Of a DNA stretch of 64,000 bases, positions 54,749 to 64,000 are shown one piece after another. The stretch spans positions 40,157,829 to 40,221,828 of the forward strand of contig OX387187.1 of NCBI GenBank assembly GCA_947561395.2. Direction: 5' to 3'. Position numbers and translations under genes: made by a program. The notes below the pieces were generated by a model that did no database searches, was not told where the DNA came from, and worked only from the letters and a program-made list of their open reading frames with translations. This DNA is from Buxus sempervirens. Its lineage: Eukaryota; Streptophyta; Magnoliopsida; Buxales; Buxaceae. Position 1 is the stretch's first letter, and each line of letters opens with the position of its first letter.

Positions 54749-55125
54749 CATGAATATTATTTTATGAGTACTGTTTTATTATTTTGGATCACTTATGTTT
54801 TTATGACTATTTATGATGAGTATTTTTATATGCTTTGTGATGAGATTTATTCTTTTTTGTATTTTAAAATTATTCTGTTTGACTAATTAACATAATAACT
54901 GTAAAATATATTTCAATTTAAAGCCCAACCAAACAATATTCTGTGAACTCTAGAATCTGGGGTACCCAAACAAGATTCTGGATTTTAGATATCAAAATCA
55001 TATTCCAAAATTTGTAGTATCCAAACAGGATTCGGGATTTTGAAAATCAGCAACAAGAATCTAGATTTACATTATCTAGATTATAATCCAAAATCCAAAA
55101 GCCGGAAGCCCTAACAAACAACCCC

Positions 55126-55128
55126 TTA
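55126..55128. repeat. TTA target duplication of the Harbinger element, right
   Basis: TTA after the right terminal inverted repeat. Confidence 0.75.
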
Positions 55129-55448
55129 GATTTATTTGCTTAGGGATTATTTTCAGTATTTTAATTAAGGCTTTTGATTGACATTTAAAGGATGATTGGC
55201 ATCTTTAATACACACCTTGGTGGATGTTGTTTATGTTATTTATTTGAACCCTTTCCAGACTTCATAGATGAAAAATAAAAGGATTATTTGGGTAGTTTAA
55301 TTCCGCACTTCTGAATGATGATTTTATTTCCACACTCTGATATAATAAATGAAGTTGTTTAAGTCTGGAATAGTGTTTTGGGCCATTTTCCCTAACGAAC
55401 CAGATTTGGGTTTATGTGTTTAAATAAACCTGGATCCGGGGCATTACA

Positions 55449-55453
55449 GTTAG
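55449..55453. repeat. Target-site duplication of LTR E, right
   Basis: GTTAG, matching 45193-45197. Confidence 0.85.
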
Positions 55454-56073
55454 ATACCAAATTGCCTGCATGATCAATTGTGAGATCGGATGGAAAATTG
55501 TATTAAATGCATAAACTGTACACTGACGCACAAGCATGCACCAATTTGTATGGCACGAAACTATGATTATTGATTATGATTTCAAATAAGCCGCATATCA
55601 TGATTTAACCGATTCATATATGCATAAACTGTGTTTTCTCATGCATGCATGTGTTGCTTACTGAGACATTCGTCTCACAGTTGCTTTACTTCTTATTTTT
55701 TAGATCCATCAACATTCGATGTGAAGGACCGGGCTAGGGGATAGAGGCAAAGAGAAAGCCTTGGGTATTGAGAGGACTTCTGTAGGCCTTAGGCTTTTAT
55801 TTTGAAATACATGTATAGTTTTGGATTGTAGCCTTTGTACTTTGAGAGGAATGATATAGTAACCCGTCTTTTGTATCTAACTCTCATGTATTAATACATT
55901 TCTTTTATATATAGAACACACTTTTGATATGCACAGCATGAATTGTATTATCACTTACACTTGTTAGAAAAATCTTTAAAATCCTACATGTTTTGTTGAG
56001 TATAAAGGCCAACTTGCCACGGTCTGGGACGGGTCGTGCCTTGGAGGGGCAGGCTTGGTTCCAGGTCGTAACA

Positions 56074-56078
56074 AACTG
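56074..56078. repeat. Target-site duplication of LTR D, right
   Basis: AACTG, matching 42703-42707. Confidence 0.7.
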
Positions 56079-58842
56079 TGTGTGCGATGGGAATGCCGCA
56101 CAGCGAGGCGCACGAGAGTTCGTGCCTCTGATGGGGTGTAGGCAGACACCAGGGTGCCTAGGTTTATCTATTAGTCTAGTCTGTGGCTTGAGAGTCCGTG
56201 TAAGGTCTCGGTTACGGTCCGGGGAAGTCCGTAGACACCCCGATCCGCCTCATCGAGTGACGGGTCCCACGGGTTTCCCTGGTTTGAGTCAAATTGGTTT
56301 TTGGTCTACTCACCAAATCCTAATCCGATATGCATTCTTCGTTTCAAGTCTGGGTGGGGACCACTTGAGGGATGCGGGTCCCCTTTATTTGATTTTATCT
56401 TCTTTCATTTTAAGTGGACTCTGTCTGATTCAGCGAGACCCGTTGGAAGGCCTGCGGGTTCCTTGGTGGGCTAGGCATAGCCCACATGCCCCTCTAATGG
56501 CCCTTGGTCTAACCCTAGAAGGCCTTTAGGGTTTTGGTTAATTTTGATTGTTTTATTTAGGGTTTTGTCAAAGAATTAGTTAAGATTTATTTTTTGGTGG
56601 GCCCGGATGATTTGTGGGCCCAGGGGGTGGCCGCACAAAGCTTACCTTAAAACTTGTTATCTTTGGTTAAGTTCATCTCTCCACGGGCTAGGAATGGGCT
56701 TGGAGCCCATAACCTAGGCTTGGGCTTGAAAGCCCAGGGTTTGACGGGTTAGGGTTTTGGATCCCTTCCCTCTCTTTGGGTAAGTGGGTTTCCCTTGAAG
56801 AAGGAAGCTGGGCCCAATAGGCCCAAGCCCATGGTCACGGCCAAACCAAATCCTAGTCTTAGGCCAACATGCTTTGATTTGGGCTTTGCTGGGCCTCATG
56901 AAGTTTGGCCCCTTTAATTGGGTTATTTATTTGATTTGGATTAAAGCATGTTAAGTTGGACTGGGTGGGCCCCGTTGGAAGGCCCACGGTTACTCAAGTT
57001 GGACCCAATGGGTCCAAGGCCTATGTCAGGTTTCTGGTTGACCCAGAAACCCTATTGGATTGAATGGTTAATTTATTGGAAAGGGTGCTAAAAGGAACAA
57101 AGGGTCTGAAAGGGTGCTAAAAGGAACAAAGGTTACACAAAAACATAGCATGACCAAAATTAAGTTTCGGTCATGCTATGTTTCATAAATAATTGAAATA
57201 AGATTTCGGTTATGTATGAAATCATGTTTGCCTGAACTGTGTTTTAGGGCAAACACAAAAAACACTATTTCACATTTTTTGAAGGGGGATTGATTCCTTG
57301 GGTTGCTGGGGTTGTGTGGGCCCCTGTGTGGGCCCACAGTGGTTCATGAGCTCGGGGAAAGGCCTTGTTTGGCCACCTTTTGGGGATTTTTGGAACTAGA
57401 AGAGGTGGATTGAGGCTAGGGGTCTCCCCCTTTCCTTAGAGCTGGACCCTCTGAAATAACAGGGACCAAGTGTGTCCCTGTTGTGGGTGTGATGTCATTC
57501 AATCCCTTTTCCATGGGGGGAAGATGGGTAGTGGCCTGGTAGGCCTTGACTTGGGCATCGCAGCCAAACCATGCATATGGAGACAAGCAAAATGAAATAA
57601 AAGCATGCTATAACAGCAGCTAAAAGGGTGGGTGTGTGTGCTCATGTGCATACAAATGGGACAAACTAATGGGGGCCTAACATGCTCTCCATTGGTGTCA
57701 TGCTCATGTGTGGGCATTGCTGTGCATAAAGAGGAGATGAGAACATGCAAAGATGATGTAAAACAGCAGCTAAAAGAGGAGGGTTGTGGAACATACAAAG
57801 GCTTCTAAAAACGGCAACTAAGGTGGATGATTATGAGGATGAAGGTGGGAGGCAACACATGCCAAAAAAAGTGATCTGAATGTGTGTGCATGTGATTATG
57901 CTAATATGCATGTTAGTGAAGTGATATAAAAAAGGGGAGGGGGAACCTAGCATGCATTCTAAGTGGTTATGCATATGCATGTGGGCATGGGTAAGGATGG
58001 GAGATGAGCATGCCAAGTGACCCAAAACAGTAGATAAGTGGAAAATGTTACTTTAACGTGCAAACACATAACCTCATGCAAACATGCTTTATAACAAAAC
58101 AAGGAGATTAAGATAGCAAGCATGGTGTTAAACTAGAAAAACCATTAGAGAAGGGGTCTTAGGGGGATTTATGGGGTACATGAGATGGAAATGAGAATGA
58201 GGGGAACATGCTCCCATTGTTTAAATCAAGAAGGAACTAAAGAACAAAAAAGACACTTGCCTTGAAGAATACTTTTAACACATGCAAGACAAACCCCTCA
58301 TCCTCCCTTTTTGTTGACGGGTCATCTCCCCTCACCATGGGAGTTTAACCCTTCTTGTGGGGACATACAAAGGAGAAGAGAAGAACATACACAAAGAAAG
58401 AAGTGAAAGATATGCAAAGACACAACATACTCCAAATGTGCTCATTCTTATATATGTTAAACAAAATCTAGTGGGGAGTCTCACCTTGGAGTTTTAAGTC
58501 CTTCTTGAAGTGTGGTTGAGCTTGCTGGGACAGCAAATAGGAGCACCTCCTTTGAGCTCCACAGCAGCACCTTCACTCCTTCCTTGGTTGCAAGGGGAGA
58601 AGAGAAGGAGAGGAAAAGTCTTGAGAGGGTTTGGAAAGGGTTTAAGGGTTTTTGAGAGGAAAGGTTGAAGGAGGTGGGTTGGGAGAGAAGGGTTTTGTTT
58701 TTTTTTTTTTTTTTTTTTGAGAAGAAGGGTGAGAGCTAGGGAGAGAGAGTTGGGAGAGATAAGGTGAGCCAAGTGAGAGTGAAAGTCGTATGGGAGGGTT
58801 CATGGATGGGGGAGGTCATTGAGGGGAGATACATGGGGGAGA
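56079..58842 (-). repeat. Tat-type LTR A, 3' part, minus strand
   Basis: The minus-strand LTR end (CATCGCACACA) lies at 56079. Going right it shows the blocks shared with F, F2, B and C: GGTGTCTGCCTACACCCC, GTAGACACCCC, and GACCCAGAAACCC near 57045. In the hairpin position it has AAACATAGCATGACC...GGTCATGCTATGTTT (57142-57184). A 22-bp phrase (AAAGGGTGCTAAAAGGAAC) is repeated at 57079-57130, and a T-run lies at 58698-58719. It is interrupted by LTR B at 58843. The 178-codon frame at 55993-56529 spans the junction with LTR D and is not a gene. Confidence 0.75.
57142..57184. other. 15-bp-stem hairpin in LTR A
   Basis: AAACATAGCATGACC, 13-base loop, GGTCATGCTATGTTT: perfect arms. It occupies the place held by GTATCCGGC-type hairpins in sister LTRs. 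Confidence 0.9.
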
Positions 58843-60285
58843 TGTGTACGAACCCGATTTCAGGTCGCACGACGAGGCACACGCAAAACGATGCGTGCCT
58901 CGGGATTTTTTTGGAGTCGCCACTGCCTGATGGGGTGCAGGCAGACACCTAGGTGCCTAAGTTCTTTTACTAGGGCTTGGTCTGCGGCTTGAGATTCTAA
59001 GTAGGTTCTCGGTTGCGGTCTGGGGAAGTCCGTAGACATCCCAGTCCACCCCGTCAAGTGACGGGTCCCACAGGTTTCCTTGGTTTGAGTCGATTCTGGT
59101 CTCTCACTCACCCGATTCCTAATCTAGCATTCAATTCGGTTAAGTCTGGCGGGACCACCTGAGTGGTGTGGGTCCCTTTAATTGCTTTTATCTTTTTAGT
59201 TAAAGTGATGTGAGTCGGATTGGGCGGGCCCCATTGGAAGGCCCGCGGATTCCTTGGTGGGCTTGGTTGAGCCCACGTGTCCCTTGGTGGGCCTCAGTCT
59301 AGCCCGAGAGGCCCTTTGGGCTTGGTTCAAATGTATTGATTTTACTTTAAAGTTTAAGTTGAATTTAAAGTGATTTTCATGCAAAGGTGGGCCGGGTTGG
59401 TTTGTGGGCCCTTAAGTGGGCCCCACTATTGGTTGCCGAATGATTTAGTTTATCTTTGATTATCCGTGCCAAAATGGGCCAGGCCTTGGGCTTGGTGCCC
59501 TCTACCTGGGCTTGGGCCTGAAAGCTAAGGCTTCTTGAGTTAGGGTTTAGAAACCCTAACTTTGGTTGGGTTTAGAAACCCTAACTTTGGTTGGGTTCAA
59601 TGGGCTTAATGGACCCGATAGGCCCTGCCCATGGTCTCGGCCAAACCAAGCCTAGATCTAAGCAACATGCTTCCCAAGTGGGCTTTGGTGGGCCTCCAAT
59701 GGTTTGGCCCACTCAATTAGGTTGATTTTATCTTTGTTTAACAAAATGAGTTTGTCGGGCTTAGTGGGCCCCGTTGGGGGGCCCGCTACGAATCATATTG
59801 GACCGGGGGTCCATGTCCCATCTTGGGTTTCCGGGTGACCCAGAAACCCTACTGGTTCATCCGGTTTGATTTAGACAATTAAGAAAATGACATAGAATCA
59901 CAAAAACAGCAAAATTAACATTCAGACAATGTAGCCGGCCTGAGATGCCGCTTACACACTGGACACAGTGTATCCGGCACCTTTGGCCGGTTACGAATGG
60001 GTTTCCGTTGATCCGGCCTGAGTTGCCGGATCAACATACAGAGGCTTGTTTTCGGAATTTTCCAAGGGGGTTGGGTTTCTAGGTCTTCTAGGATGTTCCA
60101 AGGGTGTGTGGGCTCCTGTGTGAGCCCACATTGGTTCAGGGGGAGAGCTACTTGGCTCTCTTAAAGGGTTTTGTGAATTAAAAGGGAGAGGATGGGGGTT
60201 TAACTAGCTGGTGGTTCAACTCCATGGTGGAACAAGGACCAAGTGGAGTCCTTGCTGTGGTTCCCTCCTCACCACGAGAGCCGGT
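58843..60285 (-). repeat. Tat-type LTR B, 3' part, minus strand
   Basis: LTR end at 58843 (minus strand GGTTCGTACACA). It contains GACCCAGAAACCC near 59840 and the hairpin block 59935-60035. Interrupted by LTR C; the last five bases CCGGT (60281-60285) are the presumed duplication copy of C. Confidence 0.7.
60007..60035. other. Hairpin with AACTCAG loop in LTR B
   Basis: Plus strand GTTGATCCGGC-CTGAGTT-GCCGGATCAAC; in LTR sense the loop reads AACTCAG. Perfect 11-bp stem. Confidence 0.88.
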
Positions 60286-61396
60286 TGTGCGCGCCCGATT
60301 TCGGTCGCACGACGAGGCGCACACAAAACGATGCGTGCCTCGGGATTTGTTTGGAGTCGCCACTGCCTGATGGGGTGCAGGTAGACACCTGGGTGCCTAA
60401 GTTTTTGTCTATTAAGGCTTGGTCTGCGGCTTGAGATTTTAAGCAAGTTCTCGGTTACGGTCCGAGGAAGTCCGTAGACACCCCGGTCCACCCCGTCAAA
60501 AGGCGGGTCCCATGGTTTCCCTGGTTTGAGTCAACTCAGTTGGTTTCACCCGATTCCTATTCCAACATGCACAGTTTTGGTTAAGTCTGGCGGGACCACC
60601 AAAGTGGTGTGGGTCCCTTTACTTGGTTTTATCTTCTTTAGTTAGAATGATCTGGGTCTGGTGGGGTGGGCCTCGTTGGAAGGCCCACGGTATCCCTTGG
60701 TGGGCCAAGTGTGGCCCACATGTTCCTTGGTGGGCCAAGTGTGGCCCTTTGGACTTTGGTTTAATTTGAATTGATTTTATTTAAAAGTTCAAGTTTGATT
60801 ATTTAATGATTTTCATGCAAAGTGGGTCGGATTGCTTTGTGGACCCCTGGGTGGGCCCCACAGTTGCAGCCAAGTGATTCATTGGGTTTATCTTGATTGG
60901 TTTCCAAAATGGGCCAGGCCTTGGGCTTGGGGCCCTTTACCCGGGCTTAGGCTTGAAAGCCCAAGACTTCCTGGGTTAGGGTTTTGAAACCCTAACCTTG
61001 CTTGATGCAATGGGCTTCGTGGGCCCGACAGGCCCCGCCCGTGGTCTCGGCCAAACCACAACATAATTTAAGCATGTATGCCCCACCTAGGGCTTAGGTG
61101 GGCCTCAAATGGTCCGGCCCACTCAAATCTTTTAATTATTTTATTTTAGCACAATTCAATGGTTCGGGCTGGGGTGGGCCCCGTTGGAAGGCCCACTGGA
61201 AATCAAGTTAGACTGGGTGGTCTGAGTCCCATGTTGGGTTTTCCGGGTGACCCGGAAACCCTATTGGCTCATTTGGTTCAGTTTGAGAATTCCATCAACA
61301 CCCAGAAAAAATTACAAAATATGCAGAAAACTAACATTTACCCAGAAGAGACCGGCTCATTATGCTGGGTCCAAGGGGAGGTACCCGGGGCCCCTG
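60286..61396 (-). repeat. Tat-type LTR C, 3' part, minus strand
   Basis: LTR end at 60286 (minus strand CGGGCGCGCACA), close to LTR B for the first several hundred bases (shared AAAACGATGCGTGCCTCGGG, GGAGTCGCCACTGCCTGATG). GTGACCCGGAAACCC near 61245. Cut at 61396 by the gypsy LTR to its right. Confidence 0.7.
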
Positions 61397-64000
61397 TGTA
61401 AAACGCCGAATTTTCACCTAATAAATAAATAAATAATAAATAAAAGAAAATATGAGTTAAGTCCTAGTTAAAATAAAAAGTGAAGATTTAGAGGATAATT
61501 AATTCAAATGAGTCCTAAGCTGAAAATAAAGAAAGAATTTTAATGAAATTAGCCTAAAAGAATAAAAAAGGGTATTTTGGTAATTTTCAGAAAAGGGTAA
61601 TTAGTAAATAGATCATCAAATAATAATTAGAATTAGAAAATAGAAGAAAACAAATTAGTTTGACAAGTTAGAAATTAAAAGAAATTAATAAAAGCCTAAA
61701 AGTGGGAAAAAGGGTAATTAGGAGATTTCACGTCTTAATTTGGAGAAAATAAGGTTTTAGGTGATAATAATGTTTAATTAAATATTTTGCACGAAAATAG
61801 GTTATTTTCATGAGTTTAGATAATAAGAAACTTAATTAGTATTGTTTAAGTAGAAAATAGAAGGTGGAGAAAAAGTAGGAATTAAATTAGAAGGATTAGA
61901 CATTAACTAGACCATGGTTGGGTTAGCCCAAATTAAATTAGCCAATTAGGGTTGGTTTAGGATTTCTAAAGCCTAGTATAAATAGGAGACTAAGGTTAGA
62001 CAAGAGGGAATTTTCGTGGGTTTCTTATGGAGAGAAAAGAGGGAGAGAAAGGAAGGAGGTTTCTAATGGAGGTGTCTGACCAGCCACCATCAAAACGCGA
62101 TCGGAGAAAATCCGTATGGTAGATCGCATTCAAATTTGGAATTTTTGTTCGTAACTGCTGGAACTACAATTTGAACGGTGGAGATTTGAATTAGGAAAGT
62201 CTAACTTGGTGCGGTTGGGAGCCAAAGTCTGGTCCAGAATTAGAAGGTGCAATGGAAGAACGATTTAGCGTATAAGGCAAGTAGTAACCCTTGGAAAACG
62301 TGAGGAATTGCATGATTTTGATTTCTGTGATTTCATAAGGTTAGCATGGATTAGACGGAACTGTATTTACATGGAATCAAGTTGCTTATATTTTCATGGT
62401 TTGTGTTCTTGATGGAATTATCAAATTAATGAAGAAAGTTTAGTTTGATTATGTAAATAAGGGTAGGAGGGTATTTAATTCATAAAAATTTCTCTAGAAG
62501 GCTCTAGGTAAGTTTCAGAAAGTTTGCATAAGAATCCGAAATTGGAAAATCTGGAAAATTCTGTTAAAAATTGCACGAGCGCCTAGGATCGCCCAGGATC
62601 GCTCAGCCCTGTAGAGGTAGGCGCTCTAAGTAAAATTTGTAGATTTGGGGATTTTGTAATTCGAATAAATACCCAATAATTCTTATGATTAGTTAAGCAT
62701 GTTAGCATCTTTATAAGGACCTAATTAAGCTATAAAAATTATAAAATTAATTTGGAAAGGATAAGCAATAAATTGAAGGTTATAATGAAAGGATTGTTTA
62801 TAAAAGAGTCAAAGGGTATGGATATTGCTAGAAATAATACTACTGAAATTTATAGCTTATAAAAATCTTTTAAACTTCATTCTAGGTCTGTAGAACATGC
62901 TGGAAAAATAAAATACAGAAAATTCAAATAGAAGCTAGCTTAGGTGCTAAGGTAGGAAATTGGATTCTAATAAAAGGGATTAATAAAGAAAACTCTAAGT
63001 AAGAATGGATTTACTTTATTTTGAGCTTTATATAGGAATATTGGCTACTGGAATTGCATAAACTCAGACTTTATCGGATTTATGATACTTGAGTTTTATT
63101 TTGAATATAATTGGAAGAATTGCATATGTTATTATGAAAATGCCGATAATTGGATTTGTTATGATTGAATCATGGATTTCACATGGAATGGAATACTTTG
63201 GTATGGATTGGTATGTGGTATGATATTGTTCTCCTTAATTTTACGGTTGGTTGATACGGCTTCTGTGGTAAAGTTGATACTATCTTTTACGGCAGAGATG
63301 GGTAATCCTCTGTGTAGAGATGTGTAATCCTTTACGGGTAAAAGTGTGTATGCCTCCTACATTAGCGTGTCCTCCCATATGTGGTTTTATCGTGGTTTGT
63401 GTCAGTGGGCTTAGCTGTATATGGATCCATAGTTTTGGCTGGTTAGCTAAGTGGTATTTAGTTTGGGTTGATTTACTCCTATATTGCGAACGCGCTTCCC
63501 TTTGCAAGTTAGTTTGCTCTGGGAGGGTCCTATGTCTGGAGGGACACCCCGGTGAGCCGCTGGTGATTCCCTGTACATGTGGATAAGCGACCACACTCCA
63601 TGTATTGATTCTGGTGCTGCATGCTGGTGGTACATCCAACTCTGCGGGGTTCGTGCGCAATAAGTCGGTGACTACGGCTCTTGCCTAAGCTGCGCTGCAT
63701 GGGGCTTGAGTATCATTAAGTAGCACTGCCCCAAAGCCGCACGGTGGAACAGCATTTAGTCGAGTGTCATCTCAAATACTTATCATCTTTGTGAGTCCTG
63801 CAATGGCACGTGTTTTATCGCTTTTGTCGGTTTTACCTCGTTAACATCAAGAGACTGGTATTTATACATGATCATATGTTTCTTCGCCTTATTTGTAATT
63901 GCTATGAATAACTTGGATTTCTCGTCTTATCGTTGATTAATCGAATACCTCATGACTATTTGCTTATATTGGACTGTTTCAAATTGCATGCACCTGCTAC
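61397..64000 (+). repeat. Tekay-like gypsy LTR G, 5' part, runs off the window
   Basis: Starts TGTAAAACGCCG, with TATAAATA at 61977-61984 and a purine-rich leader after it. Its 3' part near 63400-64000 matches LTR E (GTGGGCTTAGC, GGATTCATAG-like, TTGCATGCACCTGCTAC corresponding to TTGCATGACTGCTTAC). By comparison with E it should end about 0.3 kb beyond the window. No ORF; the 126-codon frame at 63280-63660 is fortuitous. Confidence 0.78.

Larger units (their letters stand above)
47357..55125 (+). mobile_element. PIF/Harbinger DNA transposon with nested solo LTR
   Basis: Terminal inverted repeats of 34 bp with three mismatches (GGGCTCGTTTGTTAAGG at 47357; the complement of AACAAACAACCCC at 55125), TTA duplications, a Myb/SANT-like ORF1 and a DDE transposase ORF, both on the plus strand. 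Removing solo LTR F and its extra AAAAC gives about 4.56 kb. The subterminal right end is AT-rich with repeated CCAAACA-GGATTC phrases (54960-55060). It is non-autonomous as it stands because both ORFs are damaged. Confidence 0.92.
45198..55448 (+). repeat. Solo LTR E (about 2.5 kb plus nested insertion), Tekay-like
   Basis: Starts TGTAAAATCCCAG, ends GGGGCATTACA, flanked by GTTAG. Its own sequence is 45198-47353 plus 55129-55448. TATATAA lies at 45309-45315 and the conserved TGCTTACTGAGATAGTG at 47201-47217. Same family as the LTR starting at 61397 (TGTAAAACGCCG). A PIF/Harbinger transposon sits in its 3' part. Confidence 0.88.
42708..56073 (+). repeat. Solo LTR D (about 3.1 kb plus nested insertion)
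   Basis: Starts TGGGAAACCTCATCCC, ends CAGGTCGTAACA, flanked by AACTG. Its own sequence is 42708-45197 plus 55454-56073. The right part has the TTGCTTACTGAGACATTCG motif (55652-55671) typical of Tekay-like gypsy LTRs. No internal coding region is present. The start could alternatively be two bases earlier (TGTGGGAAACC), in which case the duplication would not match. Confidence 0.7.

Noticed and set aside
55993-56529. 178-codon plus-strand ORF
   Set aside because: Crosses the boundary between LTR D and LTR A; composition follows the LTR.
63280-63660. 126-codon minus-strand ORF near the window end
   Set aside because: Inside gypsy LTR G, no recognisable motif.

Overview
This window is intergenic DNA from a repeat-rich flowering-plant nuclear genome. 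Nearly every kilobase can be assigned to LTR retrotransposons, their solo LTRs, one PIF/Harbinger DNA transposon and one Helitron-type helicase fragment. I see no intact host gene. The plant assignment rests on the families present: Sirevirus-type Ty1/copia elements, Tat/Ogre-type Ty3/gypsy elements with two RNase H domains and an extra ORF before gag, PIF/Harbinger with a Myb/SANT-like ORF, and fragments of plant-mobile-domain-like and RF298-like RING genes. Nothing points to a particular species.

Left part (1-22 kb). The window opens inside a minus-strand Sirevirus (copy A, 1-4185, 5' LTR 3030-4185) that continues beyond position 1. It is followed by a gypsy-type LTR remnant (4191-5086) and the 3' half of a plant-mobile-domain-like gene (5087-6105, minus). 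Next comes Tat/Ogre element X (6229-21980, minus: LTR 19892-21980, PBS, leader, ORF1), which has lost everything downstream of ORF1. A complete plus-strand Sirevirus (copy B, 8759-19111) sits in X's leader, flanked by the 5-bp duplication GGGGG. B has both LTRs, PBS, a gag-pol frame broken by two nonsense codons and one frameshift, and a 3-kb region after pol with its own TATA box and an env-position ORF ending in a coiled coil. The 5' half of the plant-mobile-domain-like gene lies just right of X (21976-22760), so X probably split that gene.

Middle (22.8-42.3 kb). A minus-strand LTR-like promoter segment is followed by a solo Tat-type LTR (F2, 24346-27899, TSD GCAAG), the 3' end and LTR start of a plus-strand Tat element (27905-28862), and the large Tat/Ogre element Y (28863-42267, minus). 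Y keeps its 5' LTR, PBS, leader, ORF1, and gag-protease-RT-RNaseH-aRNaseH-integrase in one reading frame with only four internal stops. It is cut off in the integrase core just before the second catalytic Asp.

Right part (42.3-64 kb). A Helitron-type PIF1 helicase fragment borders Y. Then comes a stack of insertions, each bounded by its own target-site duplication: solo LTR D (42708-56073, AACTG) contains solo LTR E (45198-55448, GTTAG), which contains a PIF/Harbinger transposon (47357-55125, TTA), which contains solo LTR F (47525-50724, AAAAC). The Harbinger element has a degenerate Myb/SANT-like ORF1, a transposase lacking its middle, and a RING-finger fragment. Three minus-strand Tat-type LTRs (from 56079, 58843 and 60286) and the start of another gypsy LTR (61397 to the window end) finish the window.

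The most striking signal is not coding. The Tat-type LTRs carry blocks of short perfect hairpins at equivalent positions. Between independent insertions the stem sequences change but pairing is kept by compensatory changes, and one loop (AACTCAG) stays constant. The Sirevirus LTR has a separate set of dyads, most with a fixed 7-6-7 geometry, and degenerate relatives of these recur upstream of the TATA box in front of B's downstream ORF. Both patterns suggest selected structure in noncoding retroelement DNA.
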